This document shows, one piece after another, positions 35,409 through 44,800 of a stretch of 64,000 nt of DNA (the first letter of the stretch is position 1; every line of letters starts with the position of its first letter). Below the pieces are notes generated by a model, which saw only the letters and a list, made by a program, of their open reading frames with translations, was not told the DNA's origin and did not search any database. The translations under genes were made by a program, and so were the position numbers. The stretch lies in assembly GCA_017999835.1 (NCBI GenBank), contig JAGNLA010000001.1:62001-126000 (forward strand), written 5' to 3'. This DNA is from Caldisericia bacterium. GTDB taxonomy: Bacteria > Caldisericota > Caldisericia > JAAYUI01.

Positions 35409-37499
35409 TTAGCCTTCTTTTTCGGCCTCAAGCTTTGCTTTTTCAACAACTTCGTCAGTTACTCTTGGTGGGGCTTCTTCGTAGTGGTCAAAGTCCATTT
35501 CAAACGTTCCGCGTCCACCTGTGATTGAATTGAGGTCTATGGCATATCTCTGAACTTCGGCAAGAGGAGCCTGTGCTTTGATAATCTGGTATTTGCCCTT
35601 TGCTTCTGAGCCAAGGATTCTGCCGCGTCTGGAGCTGATGTCGCCCATGATGTCGCCCATGTAGGAGTCTGGAATGATGATAGTGAGGTTGTAAATTGGC
35701 TCTAGGAGTGAGGTTCCACCGTCTTCCATTGCTTTCTTGAATGCAATGTTAGCTGCAAGCTTGAATGCCAGTTCTGACGAGTCAACATCGTGGTACGAAC
35801 CGTCGAGAACCGTTATTCCGATGTCGATTACTGGATAACCTGCAAGTGTTCCTTTTACAATTGATTCCCTCATACCTTTTTCAATGGCTGGGATAAAATT
35901 CTTTGGAATGCGTCCCTGGGTAACTGCATCTGTAAAGGTGAAGCCTGTTCCTCTTGGAAGTGGTTCGGCCTTGATGATGCAATGGCCATACTGACCGTGT
36001 CCACCAGTCTGTTTTTTATGTTTTCCTTCAGCTTTTTCAACAGTTTTTCTGATTGTTTCCCTGTATGGAATCTTTGGGATGGAAAGGGTTACCTGAACAC
36101 CAAACTTATTCTGGAGTTTTTCGGCTGCAGCATTGATATGCGTTTCGCCCTGACCGCCAAGGATGAACTCTCTTGATTCTTCGCTTCTTGTGTATTCAAG
36201 CGATGGGTCTTCTTCGAGCAACCTTGGAATTGCTGTACCGATTTTGTCTTCGTCAGCTTTGTTCTTTGGGTTGACAGCCATGCGAAGGACTGGTTTCGGG
36301 AATTCGATGCCCTTGATGAGAACTTGGTTCGACTGCTCGCAAAGAGTGTCTCCTGTGAGAGTGTTGGCAAGTTTTGTTACCACTCCAATGTCTCCAGCTT
36401 TGAGTTCTGAAACTGGATCTTGTTTCTTGCCAAGTGGAACCGCAACGGCAGAAATTCTTTCAGCTGCATCCTTCTTTGTGTTGTACGGTTTTACGTCTGT
36501 GTTGAGTGTTCCCTGCATGACCTTAAAATATGTGATTCTGCCAACAAACGGGTCGGCTGAGGTTTTGAAGACAAGTGATGCAAATGTTTTTGATGTGTCG
36601 CAGTTGAGTTTGATTTCCGATTTTGTTTTAAGATCAGTTGCTTCTTCCTGTGGTCTCTGGTTCGGGGCAGGGAAAAGATCGACTATTGCATCCATGATAT
36701 TTTGGACACCGACGTTGGTGAGACCGGCTGAGGCAAAGATTGGGTAAATTTTGCCGTGCTTTACTGACTCGTGAAGAACTTTGTTGAGCTGTTCTGATGT
36801 TGGCTTCTTTCCTTCAAGGAACATTTCAAGGAGTTCATCGTCAGATTCAGAAACAACTTCGACTAATTTGTCGTAGTATTCGTCTCTTTTTGCTGCGAGA
36901 TTTGCAGGGATGTCGCCTTCTGTAAATTTTCTTCCGTTGTCAGTGAACGTATAGGCTTTTCCTTTAATAACGTCTACCACACCTTTGAAGTTTACACCTT
37001 CACCGATTGGGAATGTCACAACAAGACCGCTCTTTGTGAGGCTTTCATTGATTTGGTCGAGAGCCTGATCAAAGTTTGCGTTTTCACGGTCGACTTTGTT
37101 GATGACGATTGCTCTTGGGAGGTTTCTCTTGTCGCAAAGGCTCCACATTTTTTCGGTACCGACTTGAACACCTGAGATTACATCAACAAAAATTATTGAT
37201 GCATCAGCGGCTCTGATTCCAGAAATCGCTTCTCCCTGGAAATCGAATGAACCCGGAGTGTCAATGAAGTTGATTTTCACATCTTTGTACTGGAGTGGGA
37301 CAACCGAGAGGTTGATCGAGATTTGACGCTTTGCTTCGTCCTGGTCAAAGTCAGAGATTGTGTTTCCGGCAGTGATGGTGCCCATTCTGTCTGTGATACC
37401 GGTGTCATAAGCTGCTGCCTCTACCCACGATGTCTTGCCCGAGCTGCCATGAGAGCAGAGAACGACGTTTCTGATGGCTGATGTTTCGAATACTTTCAT
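35409..37499 (-). CDS. EF-G-like translational GTPase (FusA2-type paralogue)
   Basis: 696 residues with the full EF-G domain layout. The P-loop is CSHGSSGKT (15-23) and NKVD is at 134-137. The switch II motif reads DTPGSFDF, so the catalytic His of canonical EF-G (DTPGHVDF) is Ser84; switch I has DFDQDEAKRQISIN. Both are features of the EF-G-like paralogue group whose role is poorly known, rather than of the main translocase. It sits between rpoB (1-nt overlap, TAATG) and rpoC (9-nt gap), where bacteria normally have nothing. Canonical fusA is not in the window. Confidence 0.85.
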   Translation of the reverse strand: MKVFETSAIRNVVLCSHGSSGKTSWVEAAAYDTGITDRMGTITAGNTISDFDQDEAKRQISINLSVVPLQYKDVKINFIDTPGSFDFQGEAISGIRAADASIIFVDVISGVQVGTEKMWSLCDKRNLPRAIVINKVDRENANFDQALDQINESLTKSGLVVTFPIGEGVNFKGVVDVIKGKAYTFTDNGRKFTEGDIPANLAAKRDEYYDKLVEVVSESDDELLEMFLEGKKPTSEQLNKVLHESVKHGKIYPIFASAGLTNVGVQNIMDAIVDLFPAPNQRPQEEATDLKTKSEIKLNCDTSKTFASLVFKTSADPFVGRITYFKVMQGTLNTDVKPYNTKKDAAERISAVAVPLGKKQDPVSELKAGDIGVVTKLANTLTGDTLCEQSNQVLIKGIEFPKPVLRMAVNPKNKADEDKIGTAIPRLLEEDPSLEYTRSEESREFILGGQGETHINAAAEKLQNKFGVQVTLSIPKIPYRETIRKTVEKAEGKHKKQTGGHGQYGHCIIKAEPLPRGTGFTFTDAVTQGRIPKNFIPAIEKGMRESIVKGTLAGYPVIDIGITVLDGSYHDVDSSELAFKLAANIAFKKAMEDGGTSLLEPIYNLTIIIPDSYMGDIMGDISSRRGRILGSEAKGKYQIIKAQAPLAEVQRYAIDLNSITGGRGTFEMDFDHYEEAPPRVTDEVVEKAKLEAEKEG

Positions 37500-40400
37500 T
37501 ATTTCTCCTCCAAGTTGACTTCCTCGACATCGTCGGAAAGCGATATTGATTCAAATGTTTCTTCTGGCATGTCAAGTTTTATGCTCTCTTCAGTGCCCAG
37601 CATCGATTCCTTGTCAAGCTTAAGTGTGATTGGCCCAGCTTCTTCTCTCTTTTCATCGAGATCCTGTTCATGGCCAACGATCGAAAGGCTAATGCACAGA
37701 CCGCGAAGTTCGCGCTGGATGACCTTGAATGATTCAGGTGTGCCTGATTCAGGAATGATCTTTCCTCTGCAGATAGCTTCATAAGCTTTGATTCTGCCTT
37801 CGGTATCGTCTGATTTGAGGGTGAGCATTTCTCGAAGTGTGTGAGCTGCGCCGTAAGCTTCAAGAGCCCAAACTTCCATTTCTCCAAGTCTCTGGCCACC
37901 AAACTGTGCTTTACCGCCAAGTGGCTGCTGAGTGATAAGGGCGTATGGGCCAGTTGATCTGGCATGGATTTTGTCTTCAACAAGGTGGTTGAGTTTCAAC
38001 ATGTAAGCAATGCCAACCGTAACCTTGCTTTCAAATGGGACACCTGTATAGCCGTCAACGAGCGTCACTTTCCCGTTTGGAGGAATGTCACATTTTACCA
38101 TAGTATCGACAACATCCTGCTCGGCCGCACCCATGAACACTGGTGTAGCAAAGTATACACCGAGTTTTTTTGCTGCCAGACCAAGGTTTACTTCTAGAAT
38201 CTGACCAAGGTTCATACGAGAAGGTACGCCAAGTGGTGAAAGGATAATGTCTACTGATGTTCCGTCTTCCATGTACGGCATGTCGTAGATTGGCAGAATT
38301 TTAGAGATAACGCCTTTGTTACCGTGTCTTCCTGACATTTTATCGCCGACTTGGATTTTTCTCTTCTCGGCAACATAGACTTTTGCGAGCATGTTTACGC
38401 CGACTTGGAGTTCATCGGATTTGTCACGCTTGAATAGTTGAGTAGCAATGACAACACCCTTTTCTCCTGGGCTGACTCTGTGTGAGGTGTCTCTGACGTC
38501 CTGACCTTTGCGGTCAAACATGGCTCTCCAGAGTTTCATTTCCGGGGTGAATTCAGATTCGGCTTTTGGAGTGACTTTTCCAACAAGGATGTCACCGGCC
38601 TTTACTTCGGTGCCTACACGGATAATTCCGTTTTCATCAAGATTTCTGAGGAGTTCCTCAGAAACGTTTGGAATTTCCCTTGTAAGTTCTTCTGGTCCGA
38701 CCTTTGTGTCACGAACCGGACACTTGTATTCCTTGATATGAATCGACGTATAGACATCGTCGCAGACAAGTCTCTCGGAAACAATAATAGCATCCTGATA
38801 GTTGTAACCACGCCACGGGATATATGCTGCCAAAACATTTTGACCAAGAGCGAGATCGCCCCTATCGCAGGCTTCGCCATCAATAATGACGTCACCGGCT
38901 GAGACAAAGTCACCTTTGCGAACCAATGCTCTTTGGTTGATGCATATGTCTTGGTTGCTTCTGAAGAACTTCTGAAGCTTATAAGTTGACTCATAACTGA
39001 CATGGACTTCATCTATGCCTATAGAAGCAAGTTTTCTAAGTAAATCCATGGTAAGATATGAGCCTTTGTATGCAACGGTGTCTTCTTTGTTCTCCATGAT
39101 GTCTTCGGCAAGAATCCTTGAGGAAGACAGAAGTTTTTTGTCAAGAACGTAAACATCATCCTCGTGCAAGGCCATGATATCAACAACTCTTATTTCGCTT
39201 ACGCCCTTCTGGAGAAGTTGCCTGAGAACATCCTCGGTGACAAATGCCGAGTCAATGCTCTCGGAACTGGTTTCGTCCTTTGGTCCATGAAGTAAAATCT
39301 TTCCAAGGAAAGTATTCCTGGATGTTCCAACCTTAAGCAGGGCTACTGGGAAGATTTCATGTGAACCTTCAATGTCAAGAACAACTTCTTTGACTCCCGA
39401 GACGTAGAGTCTCTGAAGGCTGCTTTCGGTTATTTTCTTGCCTGAAGCAATGACTGTTTTGCCTTCGCCATCGAGTGCCGGTTCAAAAAGTACTTTACCT
39501 ATAAGCTCGTTGTTGACCTCAACCTTGACAAATTCGCCAAGATTTATTGTTTCAACGTCATCCCTTTTGATTGTTCTGACTTTGAAGATACTCTTCTGAA
39601 TAAGTTTTCTTGCTATGGTTCCATCGATGAGATCGCCGATTCTACCGACTTCATCAATGTTTTCACCCAAGAATTTGTAAAGGACTTCCTTGTTGATGTT
39701 GCCAAGCTGGTATTTTACCGGCTGAGCATCAAGCGAGGCAATTTTGATTGTGCCAGCGTCAACGTACGAAACTACGCCGGATTCCTTCGCAAGCACAACC
39801 GAACAGTTGTCAACAACAACCTGGTGTTCCATGCCTGTACCAACCCTTGGAGCTTCCGGATTGACAAGCGGAACCGCCTGATGTTGCATGTTGCATCCCA
39901 TAAGGGCTCTGTTGGCATCGTCATGCTCAAGGAATGGAATCAACGCTGCTGAAGCTGAAAGAACCTGATCCGGTGAAATGTCAATAAGATCCACTTCTTC
40001 AGCCTCGCATGTGGTGATTTCGCCCTTGTACCTGATTGCGCAGATGCCTTTGATTTTGTTGTTTCGTTCGAGTTCAGTGTTGGCCTGGGCAATACGGTAG
40101 TTTTCTTCATCGTCGGCTGTTAGATAGATGATCTCGTTTGTAACCGTCTGGTCTACAACTTTGAGGTATGGAGCTCTGATAAATCCGAAGTCGTCAACGA
40201 TGGCGTGTGTGGTAAGTGAGTTGATAAGACCAATGTTTCCACCTTCAGGGGTTTCGATCGGACAGATACGTGAGTAATGAGAGTGGTGGACGTCACGAAC
40301 ATCGGCGCCTGCACGGTCTCTGTTTAAGCCGCCTGGTCCAAGTGACGAAAGCCTTCTTTTGTGTGTAAGGGCTGCGACAGGATTGGTTTGTTCCATGAAT

Positions 40401-41722
40401 TGGGACAGTTGACCAAGACCAAAGAATTCTCTGATTGCTGCAATAATTGGTCTTACGTTGATGATGTTTTGGACGGTCAGCTCTTCATCTGGAAGAGTAA
40501 TGATTTTTTCTCTGACTATCTTAAGCATTCTAAGGAAACCAATTCGGAGCTGGTTTTCAAGCAACTCACCAACTGATCTGATTCTCTTGTTTGCAAGGTG
40601 GTCTTTGTTGTCCGGAGCCACAAGTCCCAGTTTGAGTTTGTATAAGAACTTCAGAATTGCTCTGACATCCTCAAGGGTGACAAGGCTTGAATCAAGATTA
40701 AGACCTAGTTTTTTGTTGATTTTGTATCGGCCGACTTCTGAAAGGTTGTTTCTTCTTGGGTCACGAAGTAGGTTGTGGATAAGGTTTTCAGCGTTTTCAA
40801 TTGTTGGACGTTCGCCAGGCCTGATATGCTTAAACATATCAACAAGAGCTTCTTCTCTTGTCTTTGTCTGATCCTTTTCGAGAGTAGCAGTTACAAATCC
40901 TGCGATATCCTTATCTCGATAAGTGATCCTCTTTATGTTTAGCCTTTTAAGCTCATCGACGATTATTGGAGTAAGGACAGTTCCAGGCTCATAGAGATCA
41001 TCACCGGTTGTTGGATGATAAATGTTGTCCTCAAGAACCTTTCCTGCGGCTTTGTCAAAATCACCCTTTATTTCGCTGGTAGCTTCGACAACTTTGTCTT
41101 CGATGAATAGATTCTTGATCTCTTCATCGGTGTAATCGCCCATAACTCGAAGGAGTTCTGTGACAGGGAACTTTTTTGATTTCTTGTCAATTTTTACATA
41201 CGCAATGTCATCATCGCCCATTTCAAACTCAAGCCAGGATCCACGGTCAGGAATTACCGTTGCCAAAACATGATGTTTGTTGCTGTTTGGCATCTGCTCG
41301 TTTTCAAAATAGACACCAGGAGACCTTACAAGTTGTGAGACCACTACTCTTTCGACGCCATTGACGACGAATACGCCTGATTCGGTCATCATCAGCAATT
41401 CACCGGCAAAGAGCTCTTGCTCCTTGATTTCTCCAGTTTCTTTATTGATGAGCCTTACCGTGAGTTTTAGTGGTACCGTGTAGTTGATGCCACGTTCTTT
41501 ACACTCAAATGGTGTGTAAACGGGATCGCCCAGACTGTAATCGACAAACTCGACCTCTACTTTTCCGGATTCACGTAAAGACCTATCTTCATTGAGTGAC
41601 TGAATGAGGTGTTTTAGGTTTACTTTAAGGAATTTGTTGTATGAATCCGTCTGAAGCTTGATGAGGTTGGGTGGTTTAATCGTGTTTCTTCTTTTTCCAA
41701 ACCAAACCCTTTCAATTCTCAT
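37499..41722 (-). CDS. rpoB: RNA polymerase beta subunit with large insertion
   Basis: 1407 residues. Canonical blocks are present: NGVERVVVSQLVRSPGVYF, the rifampicin region (QLSQFMEQTNP...THKRRLSSLGPGG), RICPIETPEGGNIGLI, GDKMSGRHGNKG, and the C-terminal GGKAQFGGQRLGEMEVWALEAYGA. Between SYVDAGTIKI (about 655) and FFRSNQDICINQ (about 915) lie about 255 residues where E. coli has about 30; the insert contains at least three copies of a GKxLxE-(x)n-G-x-xIT-xxLxxLxxxG(I/V)xEVxV module. Start ATG follows GGAAGGAAG. First gene of rpoB-EF-G-like-rpoC. rplJL is not adjacent upstream. Confidence 0.96.
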   Translation of the reverse strand: MRIERVWFGKRRNTIKPPNLIKLQTDSYNKFLKVNLKHLIQSLNEDRSLRESGKVEVEFVDYSLGDPVYTPFECKERGINYTVPLKLTVRLINKETGEIKEQELFAGELLMMTESGVFVVNGVERVVVSQLVRSPGVYFENEQMPNSNKHHVLATVIPDRGSWLEFEMGDDDIAYVKIDKKSKKFPVTELLRVMGDYTDEEIKNLFIEDKVVEATSEIKGDFDKAAGKVLEDNIYHPTTGDDLYEPGTVLTPIIVDELKRLNIKRITYRDKDIAGFVTATLEKDQTKTREEALVDMFKHIRPGERPTIENAENLIHNLLRDPRRNNLSEVGRYKINKKLGLNLDSSLVTLEDVRAILKFLYKLKLGLVAPDNKDHLANKRIRSVGELLENQLRIGFLRMLKIVREKIITLPDEELTVQNIINVRPIIAAIREFFGLGQLSQFMEQTNPVAALTHKRRLSSLGPGGLNRDRAGADVRDVHHSHYSRICPIETPEGGNIGLINSLTTHAIVDDFGFIRAPYLKVVDQTVTNEIIYLTADDEENYRIAQANTELERNNKIKGICAIRYKGEITTCEAEEVDLIDISPDQVLSASAALIPFLEHDDANRALMGCNMQHQAVPLVNPEAPRVGTGMEHQVVVDNCSVVLAKESGVVSYVDAGTIKIASLDAQPVKYQLGNINKEVLYKFLGENIDEVGRIGDLIDGTIARKLIQKSIFKVRTIKRDDVETINLGEFVKVEVNNELIGKVLFEPALDGEGKTVIASGKKITESSLQRLYVSGVKEVVLDIEGSHEIFPVALLKVGTSRNTFLGKILLHGPKDETSSESIDSAFVTEDVLRQLLQKGVSEIRVVDIMALHEDDVYVLDKKLLSSSRILAEDIMENKEDTVAYKGSYLTMDLLRKLASIGIDEVHVSYESTYKLQKFFRSNQDICINQRALVRKGDFVSAGDVIIDGEACDRGDLALGQNVLAAYIPWRGYNYQDAIIVSERLVCDDVYTSIHIKEYKCPVRDTKVGPEELTREIPNVSEELLRNLDENGIIRVGTEVKAGDILVGKVTPKAESEFTPEMKLWRAMFDRKGQDVRDTSHRVSPGEKGVVIATQLFKRDKSDELQVGVNMLAKVYVAEKRKIQVGDKMSGRHGNKGVISKILPIYDMPYMEDGTSVDIILSPLGVPSRMNLGQILEVNLGLAAKKLGVYFATPVFMGAAEQDVVDTMVKCDIPPNGKVTLVDGYTGVPFESKVTVGIAYMLKLNHLVEDKIHARSTGPYALITQQPLGGKAQFGGQRLGEMEVWALEAYGAAHTLREMLTLKSDDTEGRIKAYEAICRGKIIPESGTPESFKVIQRELRGLCISLSIVGHEQDLDEKREEAGPITLKLDKESMLGTEESIKLDMPEETFESISLSDDVEEVNLEEK

Positions 41723-41735
41723 AAGGCTTCCTTCC

Positions 41736-41755
41736 TGCCTGCATTTTTGCAGGCA
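41736..41755 (-). other. Hairpin in the rpoB mRNA leader
   Basis: An 8-bp perfect stem TGCCTGCA / TGCAGGCA with a 4-nt loop, immediately 5' of the rpoB Shine-Dalgarno. No U-tract follows on the minus strand, so it is not a terminator. It may insulate or regulate rpoB translation. Confidence 0.5.
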
Positions 41756-41786
41756 TACCTATACTAATAAGCAATGACAAACAAAG

Positions 41787-41815
41787 ATTTTACTATTGCT
41801 TTGGTTTTCTGTCAA
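41787..41815 (-). promoter_or_regulatory. Promoter of the rpoB operon
   Basis: Minus strand TTGACA (41810-41815), 17-bp spacer, TAAAAT (41787-41792). The -35 is 12 nt beyond the stop codon of the giant gene. Predicted leader about 57 nt. Confidence 0.8.
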
Positions 41816-41827
41816 TTGTTTATTGAG

Positions 41828-44800
41828 TTAAGGAAGCCAGATTTTCGCAAAGTTTACGGTACCTTTGACTGGATCGGCCAAACAATCAATCGACAGGTTA
41901 TTGGCAATAGTTGCTGGTGACAAGAAGATTGCTCCGTTATACATCCTAGGAGCATCAACAAGAGTCACCGTATCGTTGTCAATGAGCGCTGAGGTTGATC
42001 CAGACTCAAAGATAATGGTCATTCCGAAAATCTTGAGAGTGCAGATGGTGCCTGAGAGTTCATAGGATGCACCAAACATTGCTCTGAGCGCATCAACGGG
42101 AACCCAGAGGTCATCGGCAGTTGGAACCTGCATCTCCGATATAACTTCGTTCTTTTCGTTGTAGACATTCTTCTGACCTTTGACGATATATCCGATAAAT
42201 CTTTCGAATACCGGAATGATGAATTCTTTTTTGTTTATGTTGCCAGACTGGTCATAAGCCTCTAACTTGATTGTGTTGTTACCTGTTTTAAGATTAACCT
42301 TGGCAACAAACAGATCATAAACCACTGTGGCTTCGACGCCATTTATCATAACTTTTGATCCTGGCTCGACTCTACCATTTATCTCATACTCCTGGGCTCC
42401 AAAAAGTTCAGGAATTTTGCTGATAAGAAATTCTGGCGGAATTGTGTCAAGAACAATCGATATTTGTTCTGTGGCTGGAGGAATATCTGCTAGCTCAGCT
42501 CTTACGGTAAGATTGTTAACGCCTTCCTGGAGAGTGATCTTTACGGAGAACGATCCATCACTTGAAACCTGAGCTGACTGCTGTCCAACCGTAACCTTCG
42601 CGCCTGGTGAGGTCTTACCTTTGATTGTTACAGTTTTCTGGTTTGTCGATTGTGGGTATGCATCAATGTTTAGAACTGGAGGATTCCTAAGTTTGCCGAT
42701 ATAGACAATCTTTTCTCCACCGACATACTTGGCAGCCGTTGCTTTGATGATTATTCTTCCGGTTTGTGTAGGATTGATTTCAAATTTTGCCGTACCTTTA
42801 AGGTCGGTTGTTGTGTCAACATCAAATTCATCAGATATGAGCCTGACTTTTGCATCGGTAACAATGGCTTTTGTGGCTCTGTCTGTTATCTTGATGACCA
42901 CTTCATTCTTAGTGTTTGTGATTATTGAATCAGGTTCGACGACTTCAATTCCTAAACCGGCTGCACTGTCCATTTCGAGAACAGGGTAGAGATAATAGTC
43001 AACCGGAGAGTCTTTGAGAGAGAGCTCGTAAGGCATTTTGTCAAGCAGTGTGTTTTTGCTCTTGTAACCAAACTGGGTTACGCCCTTTCCTTCACCGTCA
43101 GGGATAATAGTCATATAGGTTATTGGTGCGGTTCTGTCTGGAAGTTTTGCAAATGTACCCATACCTTTGAAACTATGTTCAGAGCCAGTGACGAATATTG
43201 ACCCGCCGCCCTTTATTGAAAGATCGCGGTCATCTGCCGGCTTGGCCTCAACGAGTAAGGCATTTTCGTAGTCATAGACAAGATCATAATTTGAAACGCT
43301 GAGTAATTCAGTTCCCAGCGGCATTTCCGTGTCTGCTGACTTGAACGAGAATTGAGGCGAACCTACTTTTGCAAATGTGTCAGCAAATGCGTCCCAGTCA
43401 AGACAGAATGTTCCATCACGGCTGCCCATCTCCTGGCCTTTGAGGTATCCAGAGCTCAACGTGTAACGGTATCTCATCATTGCAAAACCCGGATCAGTAT
43501 AATAAGGCATTGGAGCACCAGCAACATCGCCATAGACTTTGTCAGCAGTATAGTTATTGCAAGCTACCAAACCGCCGACATTTACCGTGTCCTCGGCAAA
43601 GATGTAGAATGTAACTGATCCAAGCTCGTCAAGGAGAAGGAAATCTTTATAGTTAAGTAGCCCATCCTTCTCTCTGTCAACAAACAAGAATGTTCCATCG
43701 TATGCTTTGTTATAGATACAACCAAGACCCCATCCGGTTATATCCCACTGGTATTCTGGTTGAAGATAAATTGATGCTCTGTTGCTAAAGGTGTTATCAT
43801 TAAAATGAACGTTTGTGGTGTTGTAATATACATTTGAATACATCGGGAGGATATAGGAATCCCTTGTTGATGAATCCCATGCCTCAAATTCACGCTGAGT
43901 TGCAAATGTTCCAAAGGTGTTCAGCTCGTTATTGCCTCTTTGAATAATGCCATCTTCATTGTAGTCAAAGCCAATATGGATACCGTAAGTGGTCTTGCAT
44001 GATGAACACGGCCACCAGTTTCTCGGTTTCATGTTCGATGGAATGTTAATTACTGGCGTAAAGTGAGCAGGATACAGCACTTTTGAATTACACGTTCTTA
44101 CTGATTCAGGTGGCTGCTTGATGAGTTTGCCCTGAACATTTCTACAGACAGCTGTTATCTTGTAGATTCTGTTATCTGCGGCAGTCATAATGAAATCAGG
44201 TTCACCTGGGGTAACGAATTCTTTTCTCTCCGTGTCTTCGGTGTTTGTGATTTTGTATTCTACTTTTGGCAAGGCCACTTTTACTTTTGCCGTGCCCATG
44301 TGCTTTCTGTCGGGGGTGAAGACAGTAAGATCAAACTCGCCAGCATCGTTGGCAACAAAACCCTTAAAAATATATGTGCCAATTCTTGCTTTCGTAAAGT
44401 CGATTGTTATTGGCTGGAAAGAATCTTTGTCGTCTTGCCAGTTGCTGAAGAAGAAGTTATTGGAGTAGAAATCATCAGAAGTGTTGTGCAAATCGGTTCT
44501 TACCCAATAATATTGGGGTAGTCTCGCCCCAAAACCATATCTTTCGGTTTGGTCTGGATGCCAGTCCTTAAAACAGTTTATCCATGCATCTTCTTCGTCG
44601 ACTGTTCTGTCACCCATCATATCCGGAACACCTTCAAGGAGGTTGACAAATACTCCAGCGCTGTCAGTTACACTTATGGTAAGTGGCTGGGTTGGGTCAA
44701 CAAACTCGTTGGCAACACCAGCAGTCAGAGGCTGTGGCGATACTGTGACATTGAGATCTTCTGCCGGTTCAATTGGAACCCTGGCTTCGCCAGCAAGATA

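Noticed and set aside
36163-36747. 194-codon plus-strand ORF
   Set aside because: Antisense of the EF-G-like gene; composition typical of a shadow frame.
41736-41755. Terminator between the giant gene and rpoB
   Set aside because: The hairpin lacks a U-tract on the minus strand and is followed by the rpoB SD.
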